From Ammoniphilus resinae (GTDB lineage Bacteria; Bacillota; Bacilli; Aneurinibacillales; RAOX-1): 64,000 nt of DNA. Under the pieces are notes generated by a model, which was given only the letters and a program-made list of their open reading frames with translations, searched no databases and was not told the DNA's origin. Positions 17,301 through 26,754 of the stretch are shown one piece after another (the first letter of the stretch is position 1; the number at the start of each line of letters is the position of its first letter). The position numbers and the translations under genes are program-made. The stretch covers positions 1-64,000 of the forward strand of contig NZ_JAGGKT010000014.1 of NCBI RefSeq assembly GCF_017873965.1. Direction: 5' to 3'.

Positions 17301-18902
17301 TTAGCTTGATTTTTTAAGATGTTTTGGTAGTCGGACAACAAAGGTTGAGCCTTCCCCAACAATTGAATGAACGTCTATTTTACCTTTTGCCACTTGTTTA
17401 ACTTGATTCATAATGAGATGAAGACCATAGCCTCTATCCATTCCCTTTGAAGAGAAACCTTTTTGGAATATACCTGGTAATAGTTCTTCAGGGATGCCAG
17501 GTCCATTGTCTTCTACGATTACAATAATTTCGTTTGGCTTATCTAGGAAAGTTACATTAATTTCTCCGCCGCCTTCATTTAAGGCTTCCATTGCATTTTC
17601 AAGCAGATTCCCCAGAACAAGGACCAACATTTCACTAGGTATTTCTTTGGGGAGCGGATTAAGGTGACTTGCCGGGTCGATCGTAATTTTAATATTTAAT
17701 TCTTCTGCCTGTTGAATTTTCCCTAGAAGCAATCCCGATGTTTTGGGGTCTCGAACATGGCGATTAAGAAATTGTAGAAGTTTTTGTTGTTTACCGGTTG
17801 TTTGGATAATATATTGTTTTGCTTCCTCATATTCTTGTAGTTCTAATAAACCTGATAGTGTTTGTAGTTTGTTCATAAACTCGTGGGTTTTGGCCCGAAG
17901 TCCGTCCACATATTTTTTAACACCAGTTAGTTCCTCGGCAAGCTCGCGGATATCTGTCATGTCACGAAAGGTAGCAACCGCCCCGAAAGACACCGAATTC
18001 ACCTTAATTGGTGTACGATTCGTAAGTATGGGAATTCCGTTTACTACAATTTTAATATCTTTCTCTGATTCCTCTGTCATAATGACTCGCGGAAGCGCGG
18101 AATCCTCTATGACTTCAGTAATCTTTTTGCCTACGGGATTTTCTGTAATTGAAAGCATGTTTCTTGCGGCCTGGTTAACAAGCGTAATACGGGCATTCCG
18201 GTCAACTGCTATGACTCCCTCACGCAACGACTCTAACATCGCTTCCCGTTCTTGAAACAGCTTGGCAATTTCGTCGGGTTCAAGACCATGTAGAATTGCC
18301 TTAATCTTTCTGGCGAGGAGAATAGATGCAAGAATTCCGAAACTTAAAGCGATGATCAGCCAAAATAAAAGAGGGTTCACATATTGCTTGGCAATGGTAA
18401 AAATGTTTTTTTCAAACATTCCAACAACAACAACCCCCAATTGTTCATTAAGTACGGGATCAATAACCGGGACAAAGGCGCGAATGGAGGGGCCTGATAC
18501 TCCCACTGCTTTTGAAATATATTCTTCTCCTTTTAGTGCGGGGGCTTCATCGCCACCTGTGATGGTCTTTCCTATAAGATCCTGATTGGGGTGGGTGTAG
18601 CGAATACCTTGATTATTAATAACGACAATAAATTTTGCATGTGTTCTTTGCTGAAGTACTTCTACGATTGGCTGCAGCGTGAAGGATGGATTATTGCTCT
18701 TCAGTCCTTCCCGTACTGCTGGCATCAAAGCGATGAAGTGGGCAATTTCCATGGCGTTGTTGCCGACCTCATATTCAACCGACTTAATGACAATTTGTTT
18801 GAATGAAAAACCAATAATTAATAGGATTAGAATAATTACGAAAATGAAGATCACTGAAATCCTCAGCTGTAAGGACGGATGTAAAAACCTATTGCTTAGC
18901 AT
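17301..18902 (-). CDS. dctS: Sensor histidine kinase, DctS/DcuS/CitA family
   Basis: Membrane sensor for extracellular carboxylates, 533 residues from the ATG that has GGAGGGG a few bases upstream; a TTG four codons earlier is less likely. Two membrane helices (about residues 12-35 and 175-195) enclose a periplasmic-type PAS sensor domain. A cytoplasmic PAS domain follows, then the histidine in RAKTHEFMNKLQTLSG and the ATPase boxes NLLENAMEA, DNGPGIP and GYGLHLI. The family senses citrate, malate, fumarate or similar acids. It forms an operon with the response regulator and lies next to dctPQM. Confidence 0.92.
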   Translation of the reverse strand: MLSNRFLHPSLQLRISVIFIFVIILILLIIGFSFKQIVIKSVEYEVGNNAMEIAHFIALMPAVREGLKSNNPSFTLQPIVEVLQQRTHAKFIVVINNQGIRYTHPNQDLIGKTITGGDEAPALKGEEYISKAVGVSGPSIRAFVPVIDPVLNEQLGVVVVGMFEKNIFTIAKQYVNPLLFWLIIALSFGILASILLARKIKAILHGLEPDEIAKLFQEREAMLESLREGVIAVDRNARITLVNQAARNMLSITENPVGKKITEVIEDSALPRVIMTEESEKDIKIVVNGIPILTNRTPIKVNSVSFGAVATFRDMTDIRELAEELTGVKKYVDGLRAKTHEFMNKLQTLSGLLELQEYEEAKQYIIQTTGKQQKLLQFLNRHVRDPKTSGLLLGKIQQAEELNIKITIDPASHLNPLPKEIPSEMLVLVLGNLLENAMEALNEGGGEINVTFLDKPNEIIVIVEDNGPGIPEELLPGIFQKGFSSKGMDRGYGLHLIMNQVKQVAKGKIDVHSIVGEGSTFVVRLPKHLKKSS

Positions 18903-19042
18903 AAGCCCCTCCAAACTGTTTTTGTAACTTAAATCTATTAAAGATAAGTAATTTTCTATGGAGAAAATTAAGACTCTTATTTATAATCAAAACATACACT
19001 AGAATGGGTGATAAATCAAGAAAGTTATGAGGAGGGATCGAC

Positions 19043-20044
19043 TTGAATCAAAAAACGAAACCGGTTATGGGCTTGCTTCATGGCGAGGCTACGGGAATTG
19101 GGTCTGAATTAGTAGCAAGAGCTTTGCAAGAAAAGGAAGTACGAGAATTAGCAACATGGGTGCTAATTGGGGATGAACGAGTGTTTCAGTTAGGTGAAAA
19201 AATTGCCGGAGCCCCCATCGGCTATCAAAAGGTAGAGAGCTTCGATGAAATAGACCTAACCCAAGACGCGGTATGGTTGATTGATAAGCCAAGCATAGAC
19301 CCGAATGACATTGAACTTGGAAAACTATCGGCAGAATCAGGACGAGCTACCGGAGAAACATTAACTTTTGCTGTACGATTGGCACAGGATAATAAGTTGG
19401 ATGGTGTTGTCTACGCACCTCTAAATAAAGATGCCCTTTACAAAGGTGGATTCCGCTTCCAAGATGACATTCATTTGCTAGCATCCCTCTTCGGATACGA
19501 ATCTGGATTTGGAGAAGTGAATGTGATGGAGAACCTTTGGGTTACACGAGCTACTTCTCACATTCCTATAAAAGATGTGGCAGAAAAGATTACGAAAGAG
19601 AGAGTGTTGGAAGTTATTCAATTTGCCAATGGAGTTTTGCGGAAAGCAGGATTTTCTAATCCTAGAATTGCTGTTGCCGCACTTAATCCACATGCGGGTG
19701 ATGGTGGGCTAATCGGTAGGGAAGAAATTGAAGAGATTACGCCTGCTGTGAAGATCGCGCAAGAACAAGGATTAAATGTAGAAGGTCCCTATCCGGCAGA
19801 TACGATTTTTCTTCGCTTAAAGAACAACCCCTTTGATTGTTTCCTGGCTATGTATCATGACCAGGCCCAAACCGGCATGAAACTGATGGGGTTCCACAAA
19901 GGGGTAACGGTTAGTGCAGGGTTGCCTGTCGTTCTAACGACACCGGCTCATGGAACGGCATTCGATATAGCTGGAAAAGGATCGGCCAATCCGGGAGCAA
20001 TGACCCACGCAATGAAATTAGCCGTCAGACTAGCAACATTGTAA
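19043..20044 (+). CDS. PdxA-family dehydrogenase
   Basis: NAD-dependent hydroxy-acid dehydrogenase of the PdxA family, 333 residues, starting at TTG after GAGGAGGGA. The three metal-binding histidines are in place: DIHLLA near residue 150, TSHIPIKDV near 173 and AMYHDQ near 272. NPHAGDGG and HGTAFDIAGKG are also conserved. The N-terminal GEATGIGSEL differs from the usual GDPAGIGPE. Catabolic PdxA relatives oxidise 4-phospho-threonate/erythronate or cis-dihydrodiols instead of the vitamin B6 precursor; being next to CoA-transferases and far from other pdx genes, this copy is probably catabolic. No DUF1537 kinase, its usual partner for phospho-sugar acids, is present. Confidence 0.82.
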   Translation: MNQKTKPVMGLLHGEATGIGSELVARALQEKEVRELATWVLIGDERVFQLGEKIAGAPIGYQKVESFDEIDLTQDAVWLIDKPSIDPNDIELGKLSAESGRATGETLTFAVRLAQDNKLDGVVYAPLNKDALYKGGFRFQDDIHLLASLFGYESGFGEVNVMENLWVTRATSHIPIKDVAEKITKERVLEVIQFANGVLRKAGFSNPRIAVAALNPHAGDGGLIGREEIEEITPAVKIAQEQGLNVEGPYPADTIFLRLKNNPFDCFLAMYHDQAQTGMKLMGFHKGVTVSAGLPVVLTTPAHGTAFDIAGKGSANPGAMTHAMKLAVRLATL

Positions 20045-20066
20045 TTGTTCTAAAAATTGCTATAAT
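20039..20066 (+). promoter_or_regulatory. Probable sigma-A promoter for tandem CaiB genes
   Basis: TTGTAA (20039-20044), 16 bases, TATAAT (20061-20066). The -35 box overlaps the end of the PdxA-like gene. Confidence 0.5.
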
Positions 20067-20128
20067 TAAAACAAGAGGTTAAAAGAGTTGTATAAAAAAT
20101 TATGGTTATCAAATAGGAGGTGGATTTC

Positions 20129-21316
20129 ATGCTTCCATTGGAAGGCATGCGTGTCTTAGATATGACACAAATTATGGCGGGCCCTTACTGCACCATGGTG
20201 TTAGGTGACCTTGGAGCCGATGTAATGAAGATTGAAAGAATCCCTGGCGGCGATGACACAAGGCGAATGGGGCCTTTTGTTGAAAATGAAAGTGTCAGCT
20301 TTATGATGATTAATCGAAATAAGAAGAGTTTGACTTTAAATCTAAAAACTGAAAAAGGAAAACAAATTTTCTATGAACTAGCAAAAAAAGCAGATGTAAT
20401 CGTAGAGAATTATAAACCCGGGGTTGTAAAGTCTCTAGGTATTGATTATGAAACAATCGAGGCTATGAATCCGGGAATTATTTATTGTTCTGTATCTGGA
20501 TATGGACAAACAGGACCCTATAGCCATAAGGGCGGATTTGACATTATGGCCCAGGGGATGACAGGACTAATGAGCATGACAGGTGAGCCTGGCGGGCGGC
20601 CAGTGAAGGCTGGCATTGCCATGAATGATATCTCTGCCGGTGTAACAGCTCTATATTCCATTTTGGCAGCGTATGTTCATAAAATGAAAACAGGGGTTGG
20701 GCAATATATTGATGTTTCCCTGGTAGAATCAGGATTGGCCTGGAGTGTCTGGGAATCCGCAGCCTATTTTGGCGCGGGTGAAGTGCCAACCGCGACTGGA
20801 TCACGACATCGGATGAATGCCCCTTATCAGGCTTATAAAACAAAAGACGGCTATGTATTGGTGGGTGGCGCAAACCAGAGAAATTGGGAGAAATTCTGTA
20901 AAGGTGTTGTGGAAAAACCGGAATGGATCGATGATCCTCGTTTTCTCACAACGGTAGAACGGGTGAAGAATGTCGAAGAACTAGAACAGTGTATAGAAGA
21001 AATCTTTATTCATGAAACGACCGCATATTGGGTTAATAAATTAGATCAGGCTGAGGTCCCAGGTGGACCGATAAATACCTATGATCAAACACTTAATGAT
21101 CCCCATATTTTGGCTCGAGGAATGGTTCAAGAATTTGAGCACCCGCGAGCAGGGAAGATGAAGACCCTTGGCATTCCTGCAAAATTGTCCAAAACCCCGG
21201 GGCAAATCCGAATGGCTGCACCGATGCTTGGACAGCATGCGGAAAAAATTCTAAGCGAAGATTTAGGGTACACACCGGAAGAAATACAACAACTTCGTGA
21301 AAATGGTGTCATTTAA
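20129..21316 (+). CDS. CaiB/BaiF family III CoA-transferase (copy A)
   Basis: Transfers CoA between a donor acyl-CoA and a free carboxylic acid. The start is ATG 20129, 8 bases after AGGAGG; an in-frame GTG at 20120 overlaps the ribosome site. The protein has 395 residues. The N-terminal LEGMRVLDMTQIMAGPYCTM block is typical, and Asp167 in NDISAG corresponds to the acyl-anhydride-forming Asp of formyl-CoA transferase. It is one of three near-identical paralogues in the window (with 21399 and 39286), and is 82 bases upstream of copy B. The acid is unknown. Confidence 0.9.
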   Translation: MLPLEGMRVLDMTQIMAGPYCTMVLGDLGADVMKIERIPGGDDTRRMGPFVENESVSFMMINRNKKSLTLNLKTEKGKQIFYELAKKADVIVENYKPGVVKSLGIDYETIEAMNPGIIYCSVSGYGQTGPYSHKGGFDIMAQGMTGLMSMTGEPGGRPVKAGIAMNDISAGVTALYSILAAYVHKMKTGVGQYIDVSLVESGLAWSVWESAAYFGAGEVPTATGSRHRMNAPYQAYKTKDGYVLVGGANQRNWEKFCKGVVEKPEWIDDPRFLTTVERVKNVEELEQCIEEIFIHETTAYWVNKLDQAEVPGGPINTYDQTLNDPHILARGMVQEFEHPRAGKMKTLGIPAKLSKTPGQIRMAAPMLGQHAEKILSEDLGYTPEEIQQLRENGVI

Positions 21317-21398
21317 TTAGACTGATTATTTAAATTGGATTTTATTATTTTTTAATTATCAATAATCAATAAACCAAGTGAATCAAAAAGGAGGAACT

Positions 21399-22610
21399 AT
21401 GGGAGCGCTTGACGGATTAAAGATATTAGATTTGTCGCAAATTTTGGCTGGACCCTATTGTACGATGGTTCTTGGGGATCTTGGGGCAGAGGTAATTAAG
21501 CTGGAAAAGTTGAATGGCGGTGATGATACCCGTCAGATGGGACCGTTCGTTAATGGGGAATCAACATCATTCTTTCAGATCAATCGGAATAAGAAGAGTA
21601 TTACTGTAAATTTAAAGACAGATGAGGGAAAAGAAGTTTTCTACCGATTGGCGAAAGAAGTGGATGTGATCGTAGAAAATTATCGACCTGGTGTTGCTGC
21701 ATCCTTAAAAATCGGCTATGAGGATATCAAGAAGATCAATCCGGGAATTATCTACTGTTCTATTTCCGGATACGGTCAAACAGGGCCGTATTCTCATAAG
21801 GGCGGGTTTGATTTAGTTGCCCAAGGAATGTCAAGTCTTATGAGCATCACGGGAGAAAAAGGGGGGCGTCCATTAAAGTCAGGTGTAGCGGTTTATGATA
21901 TTGGAGCGGGAATCACTGCTGCCTACGCAATTTTGGCTGCCTATGTTCATAAGCTAAAAACAGGAAATGGCCAGCATGTGGACCTATCCTTGGCAGAAAT
22001 AGGATTACCGTGGTTTGCCTGGGAAGCCGCGGCATATTTTGCAAACGGGACCATTCCCACAGCAACTGGGCATCGTCACCGGGCACTTGCACCATACCAA
22101 GCATTTAGAACAAAGAGCTCCTATTTCATGTTAGGGTGTGGCAATCAGCGCAATTGGGAGAAGTTTTGTATAGAAGTCATTGATCGTCCGGGATGGATCC
22201 GTGATCCAAGGTTTATTGATAATAAAATGCGCATAGAAAATATAGAGATTTTAGAGAAAGAAATTGAGAGTATTCTGATCGAACATGACACTAAGTATTG
22301 GACAGAACGGTGTGAAAAAGCCGGCGTTCCTGCTGGTCCAATTAACAACTTCGATGAAGCGATGAATGATCCACATTATTTAGCACGTGACATGGTACAA
22401 GAAGTGGACCATCCTGTGATAGGGAAGATGAAGATGATCGGGATTCCAACCAAGCTATCTGAAACACCAGGTGAGATCCGATCCGCATCCCCTGTATTGG
22501 GGCAACATACCCTGGAAGTCCTTAGGTCGCTTGGTTACACGGAAGAAGAAATTAATCAATTAGAGGGAAACAAGGTAATAAGTAAAGCTAATGTCAACGA
22601 AACACTATGA
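21399..22610 (+). CDS. CaiB/BaiF family III CoA-transferase (copy B)
   Basis: Same family as the preceding gene, 403 residues from the ATG after AAGGAGGA. An N-terminal LDGLKILDLSQILAGPYCTM block and the YDIGAG segment with the catalytic Asp are present. Sequence is very close to copy A along the whole length, so the pair arose by tandem duplication and then diverged, mainly in the C-terminal tail. Two different copies could act as a heteromer or on two acids. A terminator follows. Confidence 0.9.
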   Translation: MGALDGLKILDLSQILAGPYCTMVLGDLGAEVIKLEKLNGGDDTRQMGPFVNGESTSFFQINRNKKSITVNLKTDEGKEVFYRLAKEVDVIVENYRPGVAASLKIGYEDIKKINPGIIYCSISGYGQTGPYSHKGGFDLVAQGMSSLMSITGEKGGRPLKSGVAVYDIGAGITAAYAILAAYVHKLKTGNGQHVDLSLAEIGLPWFAWEAAAYFANGTIPTATGHRHRALAPYQAFRTKSSYFMLGCGNQRNWEKFCIEVIDRPGWIRDPRFIDNKMRIENIEILEKEIESILIEHDTKYWTERCEKAGVPAGPINNFDEAMNDPHYLARDMVQEVDHPVIGKMKMIGIPTKLSETPGEIRSASPVLGQHTLEVLRSLGYTEEEINQLEGNKVISKANVNETL

Positions 22611-22614
22611 TCAT

Positions 22615-22648
22615 AAACAAAAGGGGGCCTTTGGGTCCTCTTTGTTTT
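22615..22648 (+). terminator. Terminator after tandem CaiB genes
   Basis: AAACAAAAGGGGGCC pairs with GGTCCTCTTTGTTT with a small loop and minor mismatches, ending in TTTT. Confidence 0.75.
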
Positions 22649-22693
22649 ATAGAATAAACTTTACAATTCAAAAAATAATGCGTTAATAAACTA

Positions 22694-22754
22694 TTGACAT
22701 TCGACAAAAAACATCATATATTTTTAATATAATCTGATATACCAAACATCATAT
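22694..22754 (+). promoter_or_regulatory. Promoter with repeated AACATCAT boxes upstream of gntR
   Basis: TTGACA (22694-22699), 17 bases, TATATT (22717-22722). AAACATCATAT occurs at 22709-22719 and again at 22744-22754, and AACATCAT occurs a third time just before and over the start codon at about 22770. TGATATACCA lies between at 22735-22744. These repeats may be sites for the GntR protein itself. Confidence 0.6.
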
Positions 22755-22776
22755 TTGAAGTTTTAAGGAGAACATC

Positions 22777-23451
22777 ATGGCAATTAAGAGAATTGAACCG
22801 GGAGAGATTAAGTCTTTACGGGATATTGTGCTGGAGTCTTTAAGAGATGCGATCATTAGTGGGGAGCTAAAGCCTGGTGAACATCTCAAAGAAAGAGATT
22901 TGGCCGGGCAAATGGGGATTAGTACCACACCGATCAAGGAGGCACTAAGGATTCTCGGTCATGAAGGTTTGGTTGAAACAGTGCCTAGGAGAGGGACCTT
23001 CGTTTCTACAATGGTTGATTCATCTGTGGAAGAATTATTGATGCTTAAAGCATCCCTTGAAGGTTTATCAGCGAGACTAGCAGCTATGAAGATGTCTGAG
23101 GAGGAAATGGAAGACCTTCGCAGGCAAATTCAATTGATGGAAAAGCTCTCCTGTGCCAAGGAAGAGAAACGAGAACAGTTAACGGAAGAAAATGAGAATT
23201 TCCATGTGATGATCCGTGCGGGGGCAAAGAATTCAATCATTACTCAAATGATTATGAATGTCGTTGCCTATGATCAGGCCATTCGTAAAAGAGCATTGCA
23301 ATTCAACGTCGAAGTTGAGGAAGGGTTCAGCGAACATCGGCAAATTTATGAGGCCATTCAGGAAAGAAATGCGGAGTTGGCTGAACAAAGAATGAAGAAT
23401 CATATTATGAGAACGGCTGAAAATGTTTTAAAAAATTTAAAAAATAGATAG
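22777..23451 (+). CDS. GntR-family regulator (FCD domain)
   Basis: Transcription regulator of the FadR subfamily, 224 residues. The N-terminal winged helix (residues 10-75) includes the usual SLRDAIISGELKPGEHLKERDLAGQMGIS pattern, and the C-terminal FCD helical domain has the metal-binding pattern with ENFHVMI and HRQIYEAI. It follows the CaiB pair and precedes the TAXI transporter, and probably regulates one or both in response to an acid ligand. The ATG follows AAGGAG. Confidence 0.9.
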   Translation: MAIKRIEPGEIKSLRDIVLESLRDAIISGELKPGEHLKERDLAGQMGISTTPIKEALRILGHEGLVETVPRRGTFVSTMVDSSVEELLMLKASLEGLSARLAAMKMSEEEMEDLRRQIQLMEKLSCAKEEKREQLTEENENFHVMIRAGAKNSIITQMIMNVVAYDQAIRKRALQFNVEVEEGFSEHRQIYEAIQERNAELAEQRMKNHIMRTAENVLKNLKNR

Positions 23452-23479
23452 TTGCTTTTTGCTTTGAAGGAGGTGAACG

Positions 23480-23551
23480 TTGGGCAAAAAGTGGAAGCGG
23501 TTGCAAGGAATATTTGATAGGAATATTTATATCAAACAGAAGGGGGATTAG
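23480..23551 (+). CDS. Possible 23-residue leader peptide
   Basis: A TTG codon at 23480 stands 5 bases after a near-perfect AAGGAGGTGA and opens a 23-codon frame rich in Lys, Arg and aromatic residues that stops 5 bases before the TAXI receptor start. The strength of the ribosome site is the only positive evidence. It may be translated to assist entry into the next gene, or the site may be a chance sequence. Confidence 0.3.
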   Translation: MGKKWKRLQGIFDRNIYIKQKGD

Positions 23552-23555
23552 AACA

Positions 23556-24605
23556 ATGAAAAAACTATCCGGAGTTATTCTAGCTACTATTTTAACATTT
23601 TCGGCAGCATTGGTTGGTTGTGGTTCACAGCCTGCAGAACAAACATCTGCACAACAACCTGCAGCGCAGCAGGAGAAAAAAGAAGAAAAGAAAGAAGAAA
23701 ATAAGGATTTTCCTAAATTTGTGAAGATTGCAGGGGCAACAAGTGGCGGTACATACTTCCTAATGGCCAATGCCATGTCCCAATTATTAAATGAGAAAAT
23801 CCCTGGAATTAATGCTACAGCTCAATCAACAGCTGGTTCTCCAAAAATCTTGGAATTGCTTGACACGAACGGTGGAGAACTTGGTGTTGCCCAAGCAGGT
23901 GTAGCAGATGAAGCCTTCAATGGTAAGGGTCAGTTTGAAGGGAAAGCGATGAAGAATATCTCACAGGTTGCCTTCATGTATCCAAATGTTATGCAATTAG
24001 TGGTGAGAAAAGACGCTGGAATTAAGACCCCGGCTGACTTGAAGGGTAAAGCGGTAGCTGTAGGGGCTGTAGGAAGCGCTACGGAAATCAACTCCAAGGA
24101 TTTGTTTGTAGGGGCTGGCTTTAATTACCCAGATGATATTACCCCGGAATATACGAGTGAATCCCAATCAGCAGACTTACTAAAAAACAAGCAAGTAGTT
24201 GCGGGGAACATGATTGCTTCGTTAGGCTCGTCCGCAATGTTGGATATTATGAGTACGGGGGAATTTGAAGTTTTGCCAATTCCTGAGGACATGATTAAGA
24301 AACTTCATGACGAAGTAAATGTTGCTTACTTCCCATATGAAATCCCAGCCAACACATATCCAAACCAAACAGAACCGATTAAAACCTACGCTGTAGCAAA
24401 CTGGTTGCACGCGCGTGCTGATGTTTCGGAAGATTTTATTTATGAAGTGGTGAAGCAATTATATGAAAACCACGATTACTTAGTTAATGCACATAAAGTA
24501 ATGGAAAACATGACTCTTGAGACCGCTTTAAATGGACAAACCATTCCGTTACATCCAGGTGCTGTGAAATACTTTAAGGAACAGGGGATTGAGGTAAAAC
24601 AATAG
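23556..24605 (+). CDS. TAXI-family TRAP transporter substrate-binding lipoprotein
   Basis: Solute receptor of a TAXI-type TRAP transporter, 349 residues. The lipoprotein signal ends at ALVGCGS (Cys near residue 22), followed by a Gln/Ala/Lys/Glu-rich linker, then the TAXI domain with the early ATSGGTYFLMANAMSQLL segment and GKAVAVGAVGSATE near residue 160. The ATG follows AAGGGGG. The next gene encodes the fused permease. TAXI receptors take glutamate, 2-oxoglutarate or other organic acids; the ligand is unknown here. Confidence 0.9.
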   Translation: MKKLSGVILATILTFSAALVGCGSQPAEQTSAQQPAAQQEKKEEKKEENKDFPKFVKIAGATSGGTYFLMANAMSQLLNEKIPGINATAQSTAGSPKILELLDTNGGELGVAQAGVADEAFNGKGQFEGKAMKNISQVAFMYPNVMQLVVRKDAGIKTPADLKGKAVAVGAVGSATEINSKDLFVGAGFNYPDDITPEYTSESQSADLLKNKQVVAGNMIASLGSSAMLDIMSTGEFEVLPIPEDMIKKLHDEVNVAYFPYEIPANTYPNQTEPIKTYAVANWLHARADVSEDFIYEVVKQLYENHDYLVNAHKVMENMTLETALNGQTIPLHPGAVKYFKEQGIEVKQ

Positions 24606-24635
24606 ACCCGATCACTGAACTAGATATTGAAAAAG

Positions 24636-24663
24636 AGGACCTTACTATTCGTAGTAAGGTCCT
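24636..24663 (+). other. Intercistronic hairpin with TTCG loop
   Basis: AGGACCTTACTA pairs perfectly with TAGTAAGGTCCT around a TTCG tetraloop (UUCG in RNA, very stable), without a T-run. It lies between the receptor and permease genes, the same place as the dctP/dctQ hairpin, and probably stabilises receptor mRNA. Confidence 0.75.
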
Positions 24664-24727
24664 ATCAAAACTCTGTATATAAAGATAGATCACGTAATAG
24701 ACCTCGAATTGAAAGAAGGTGTTTCTA

Positions 24728-26734
24728 ATGAGCATGAGAGAAAATAACAGCAAAGAGGATGCAGTTGTAGAAGAAAAACCTTTGGGTACTGTTGACGTTG
24801 AAGAGATTGCGAAGAAGTTTGACGTCGAATCCAGATATCGAAATCTGACAGGAAAAATTGGTTTAATGGTTGCCTGGATTGCTGTTGCTATGTCGGTATT
24901 CCACCTTATTACTGCCGGGCTTATCCCAATGGTAACAAGTAAACACCGAGCGATCCACCTTGCTTTTGGACTTGTCCTCATCTTCTTAATGTATCCGGCA
25001 AGAAAAAAATCGGATCAGAGTAAACCAACCATTTTTGATTATTTATTGGCCATCCTTGGTGCAGTGGGTGCCGGATACTTGGCTGTTATGTTTGATAGCA
25101 TAGCACAAAGAGGAATGTCATCTACAACGATGGACTTAGCCATGGGATTACTTACTATGGTGATCATATTGGAAGCCGCACGCCGTTCGATTGGTAAAGA
25201 GCTTCCTATTTTATCTTTAATTTTTCTTGCTTACGCTTATTTAGGACCTTACTTACCCGGACCTCTCGCTCATCGTGGATATTCCATAAAAACATTAATT
25301 GAACAAATGTATCTTGGAAGTGAAGGGATTTTCGGGATTGCATTAGGTGTTTCTGCTAGTTATATCTTCTTATTTATACTGTTTGGCGCATTTTTAAATG
25401 GTACAGGAATGTCTGCTTTTTTTACAAACGGATCGATGGCTTTGGCTGGCCATAAGCCAGGAGGACCAGCGAAAGTTGCTATTCTAGCCAGTGGATCACT
25501 GGGGATGATTAATGGAAGTGCGGTAGCGAACGTGGCTACGACGGGAGTGTTTACAATTCCTCTGATGCACAGCGTTGGTTACAGAAAATCGTTTGCCTCG
25601 GGTGTGGAGGCAGTAGCTTCGACTGGTGGACAAATTATGCCACCGATTATGGGTACAGCCGCATTCATTATGGCGGAATTTCTTGGAATTCCCTATTCTG
25701 AAGTAGTTATTGCAGCAATCATTCCTGCTGCGCTCTATTATGTAGCTCTTTGGTTTATGGTTCATTATGAAGCGATGAAGTCAGGGTTAAGAGGTATTCC
25801 AAAGGATCAGCTTCCTGATTTCAAAAAATTATTTGTTCAAAGGGCACACTTACTGCTTCCTATTTTTCTCCTAATGTATATGCTGTTTGATGGGTATACA
25901 CCTGTATATGCTGCTTTCTACTCGATTATCTCCACTTATGTGATTAGTTTCTTGCGTAAAGATACAAGAATGGATTTAAAAACCTTGTTCCAAACACTAG
26001 AAAGTGGTGCAAAAGGTGCGATAGGTATAGTAGCGGCTACGGCGGTAGTAGGGTACATTGTAGGTGTCGTTTCACTTACAGGAATTGGATTGCAGTTAGC
26101 TAATATGATTCTGGTTGCATCGAATGGTATTTTGTTCCTAACCCTATTTATGACGATGGTTGCATGTATTATTTTGGGGATGGGCCTTCCTACCTCAGCA
26201 TGTTATATCGTGGGAGCAACAGTTGCTGCACCAGCTCTTACTCAACTGGGAATTGAACCCATTACAGCGCATATGTTTGTTTTGTATTTTGCTTGTCTTT
26301 CAGCGATTACTCCTCCTGTTGCACTTGCTGCTTATGCCGGTGCAGGGATTTCCGGCTCCAATCCTTCGAAGGTGGGATGGATTGCATTTCGATTAGGGAT
26401 TACCGGGTTCTTGGTTCCTTTTATCTTTGTTTATTCACCAGGCCTTCTGTTGCAAAATCCGAATTATTTGGTTGTTGGATGGGCCATTATTACAGCAATG
26501 GTCGGGGTGTTTGCGCTAGGTACTTCTGTTGTCGGGTTCTGGCGTGACAATTTGAACATGGTAGAAAGAATCTTGCTCTTTGCCGCTGCGATCCTGATGA
26601 TCAAGAGTGGAATTAAAACGGATGCGGCTGGTATAGCAATTCTGGCACTTGTTTTATTCCTTCAATTAAAAAGATTAAAAGGATCTGCTTCGTTTGCAAA
26701 GAATGCATCCGAAGATACGACACGTGCAACTTAA
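24728..26734 (+). CDS. TRAP transporter fused permease (4TM-12TM)
   Basis: Single polypeptide of 668 residues combining small and large TRAP permease domains, the form that partners TAXI receptors. The start is the ATG 7 bases after GAAGGTG; an in-frame GTG three codons earlier overlaps the ribosome site. The N-terminal third holds about four to six helices, and the DctM-like part includes GSLGMINGSAVANVATTGVFTIPLM near residue 265 and GMGLPTSACYIVGATVAAPAL near residue 480. It forms an operon with the receptor gene and is followed by a hairpin. Confidence 0.92.
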   Translation: MSMRENNSKEDAVVEEKPLGTVDVEEIAKKFDVESRYRNLTGKIGLMVAWIAVAMSVFHLITAGLIPMVTSKHRAIHLAFGLVLIFLMYPARKKSDQSKPTIFDYLLAILGAVGAGYLAVMFDSIAQRGMSSTTMDLAMGLLTMVIILEAARRSIGKELPILSLIFLAYAYLGPYLPGPLAHRGYSIKTLIEQMYLGSEGIFGIALGVSASYIFLFILFGAFLNGTGMSAFFTNGSMALAGHKPGGPAKVAILASGSLGMINGSAVANVATTGVFTIPLMHSVGYRKSFASGVEAVASTGGQIMPPIMGTAAFIMAEFLGIPYSEVVIAAIIPAALYYVALWFMVHYEAMKSGLRGIPKDQLPDFKKLFVQRAHLLLPIFLLMYMLFDGYTPVYAAFYSIISTYVISFLRKDTRMDLKTLFQTLESGAKGAIGIVAATAVVGYIVGVVSLTGIGLQLANMILVASNGILFLTLFMTMVACIILGMGLPTSACYIVGATVAAPALTQLGIEPITAHMFVLYFACLSAITPPVALAAYAGAGISGSNPSKVGWIAFRLGITGFLVPFIFVYSPGLLLQNPNYLVVGWAIITAMVGVFALGTSVVGFWRDNLNMVERILLFAAAILMIKSGIKTDAAGIAILALVLFLQLKRLKGSASFAKNASEDTTRAT

Positions 26735-26754
26735 ATTTATTATCAAGTTAAATG

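Noticed and set aside
19043-20044. Vitamin B6 biosynthesis PdxA
   Set aside because: Altered N-terminal motif and catabolic neighbours (CoA-transferases, transporters) make a PdxA2-like catabolic role more likely; no other pdx gene is near.
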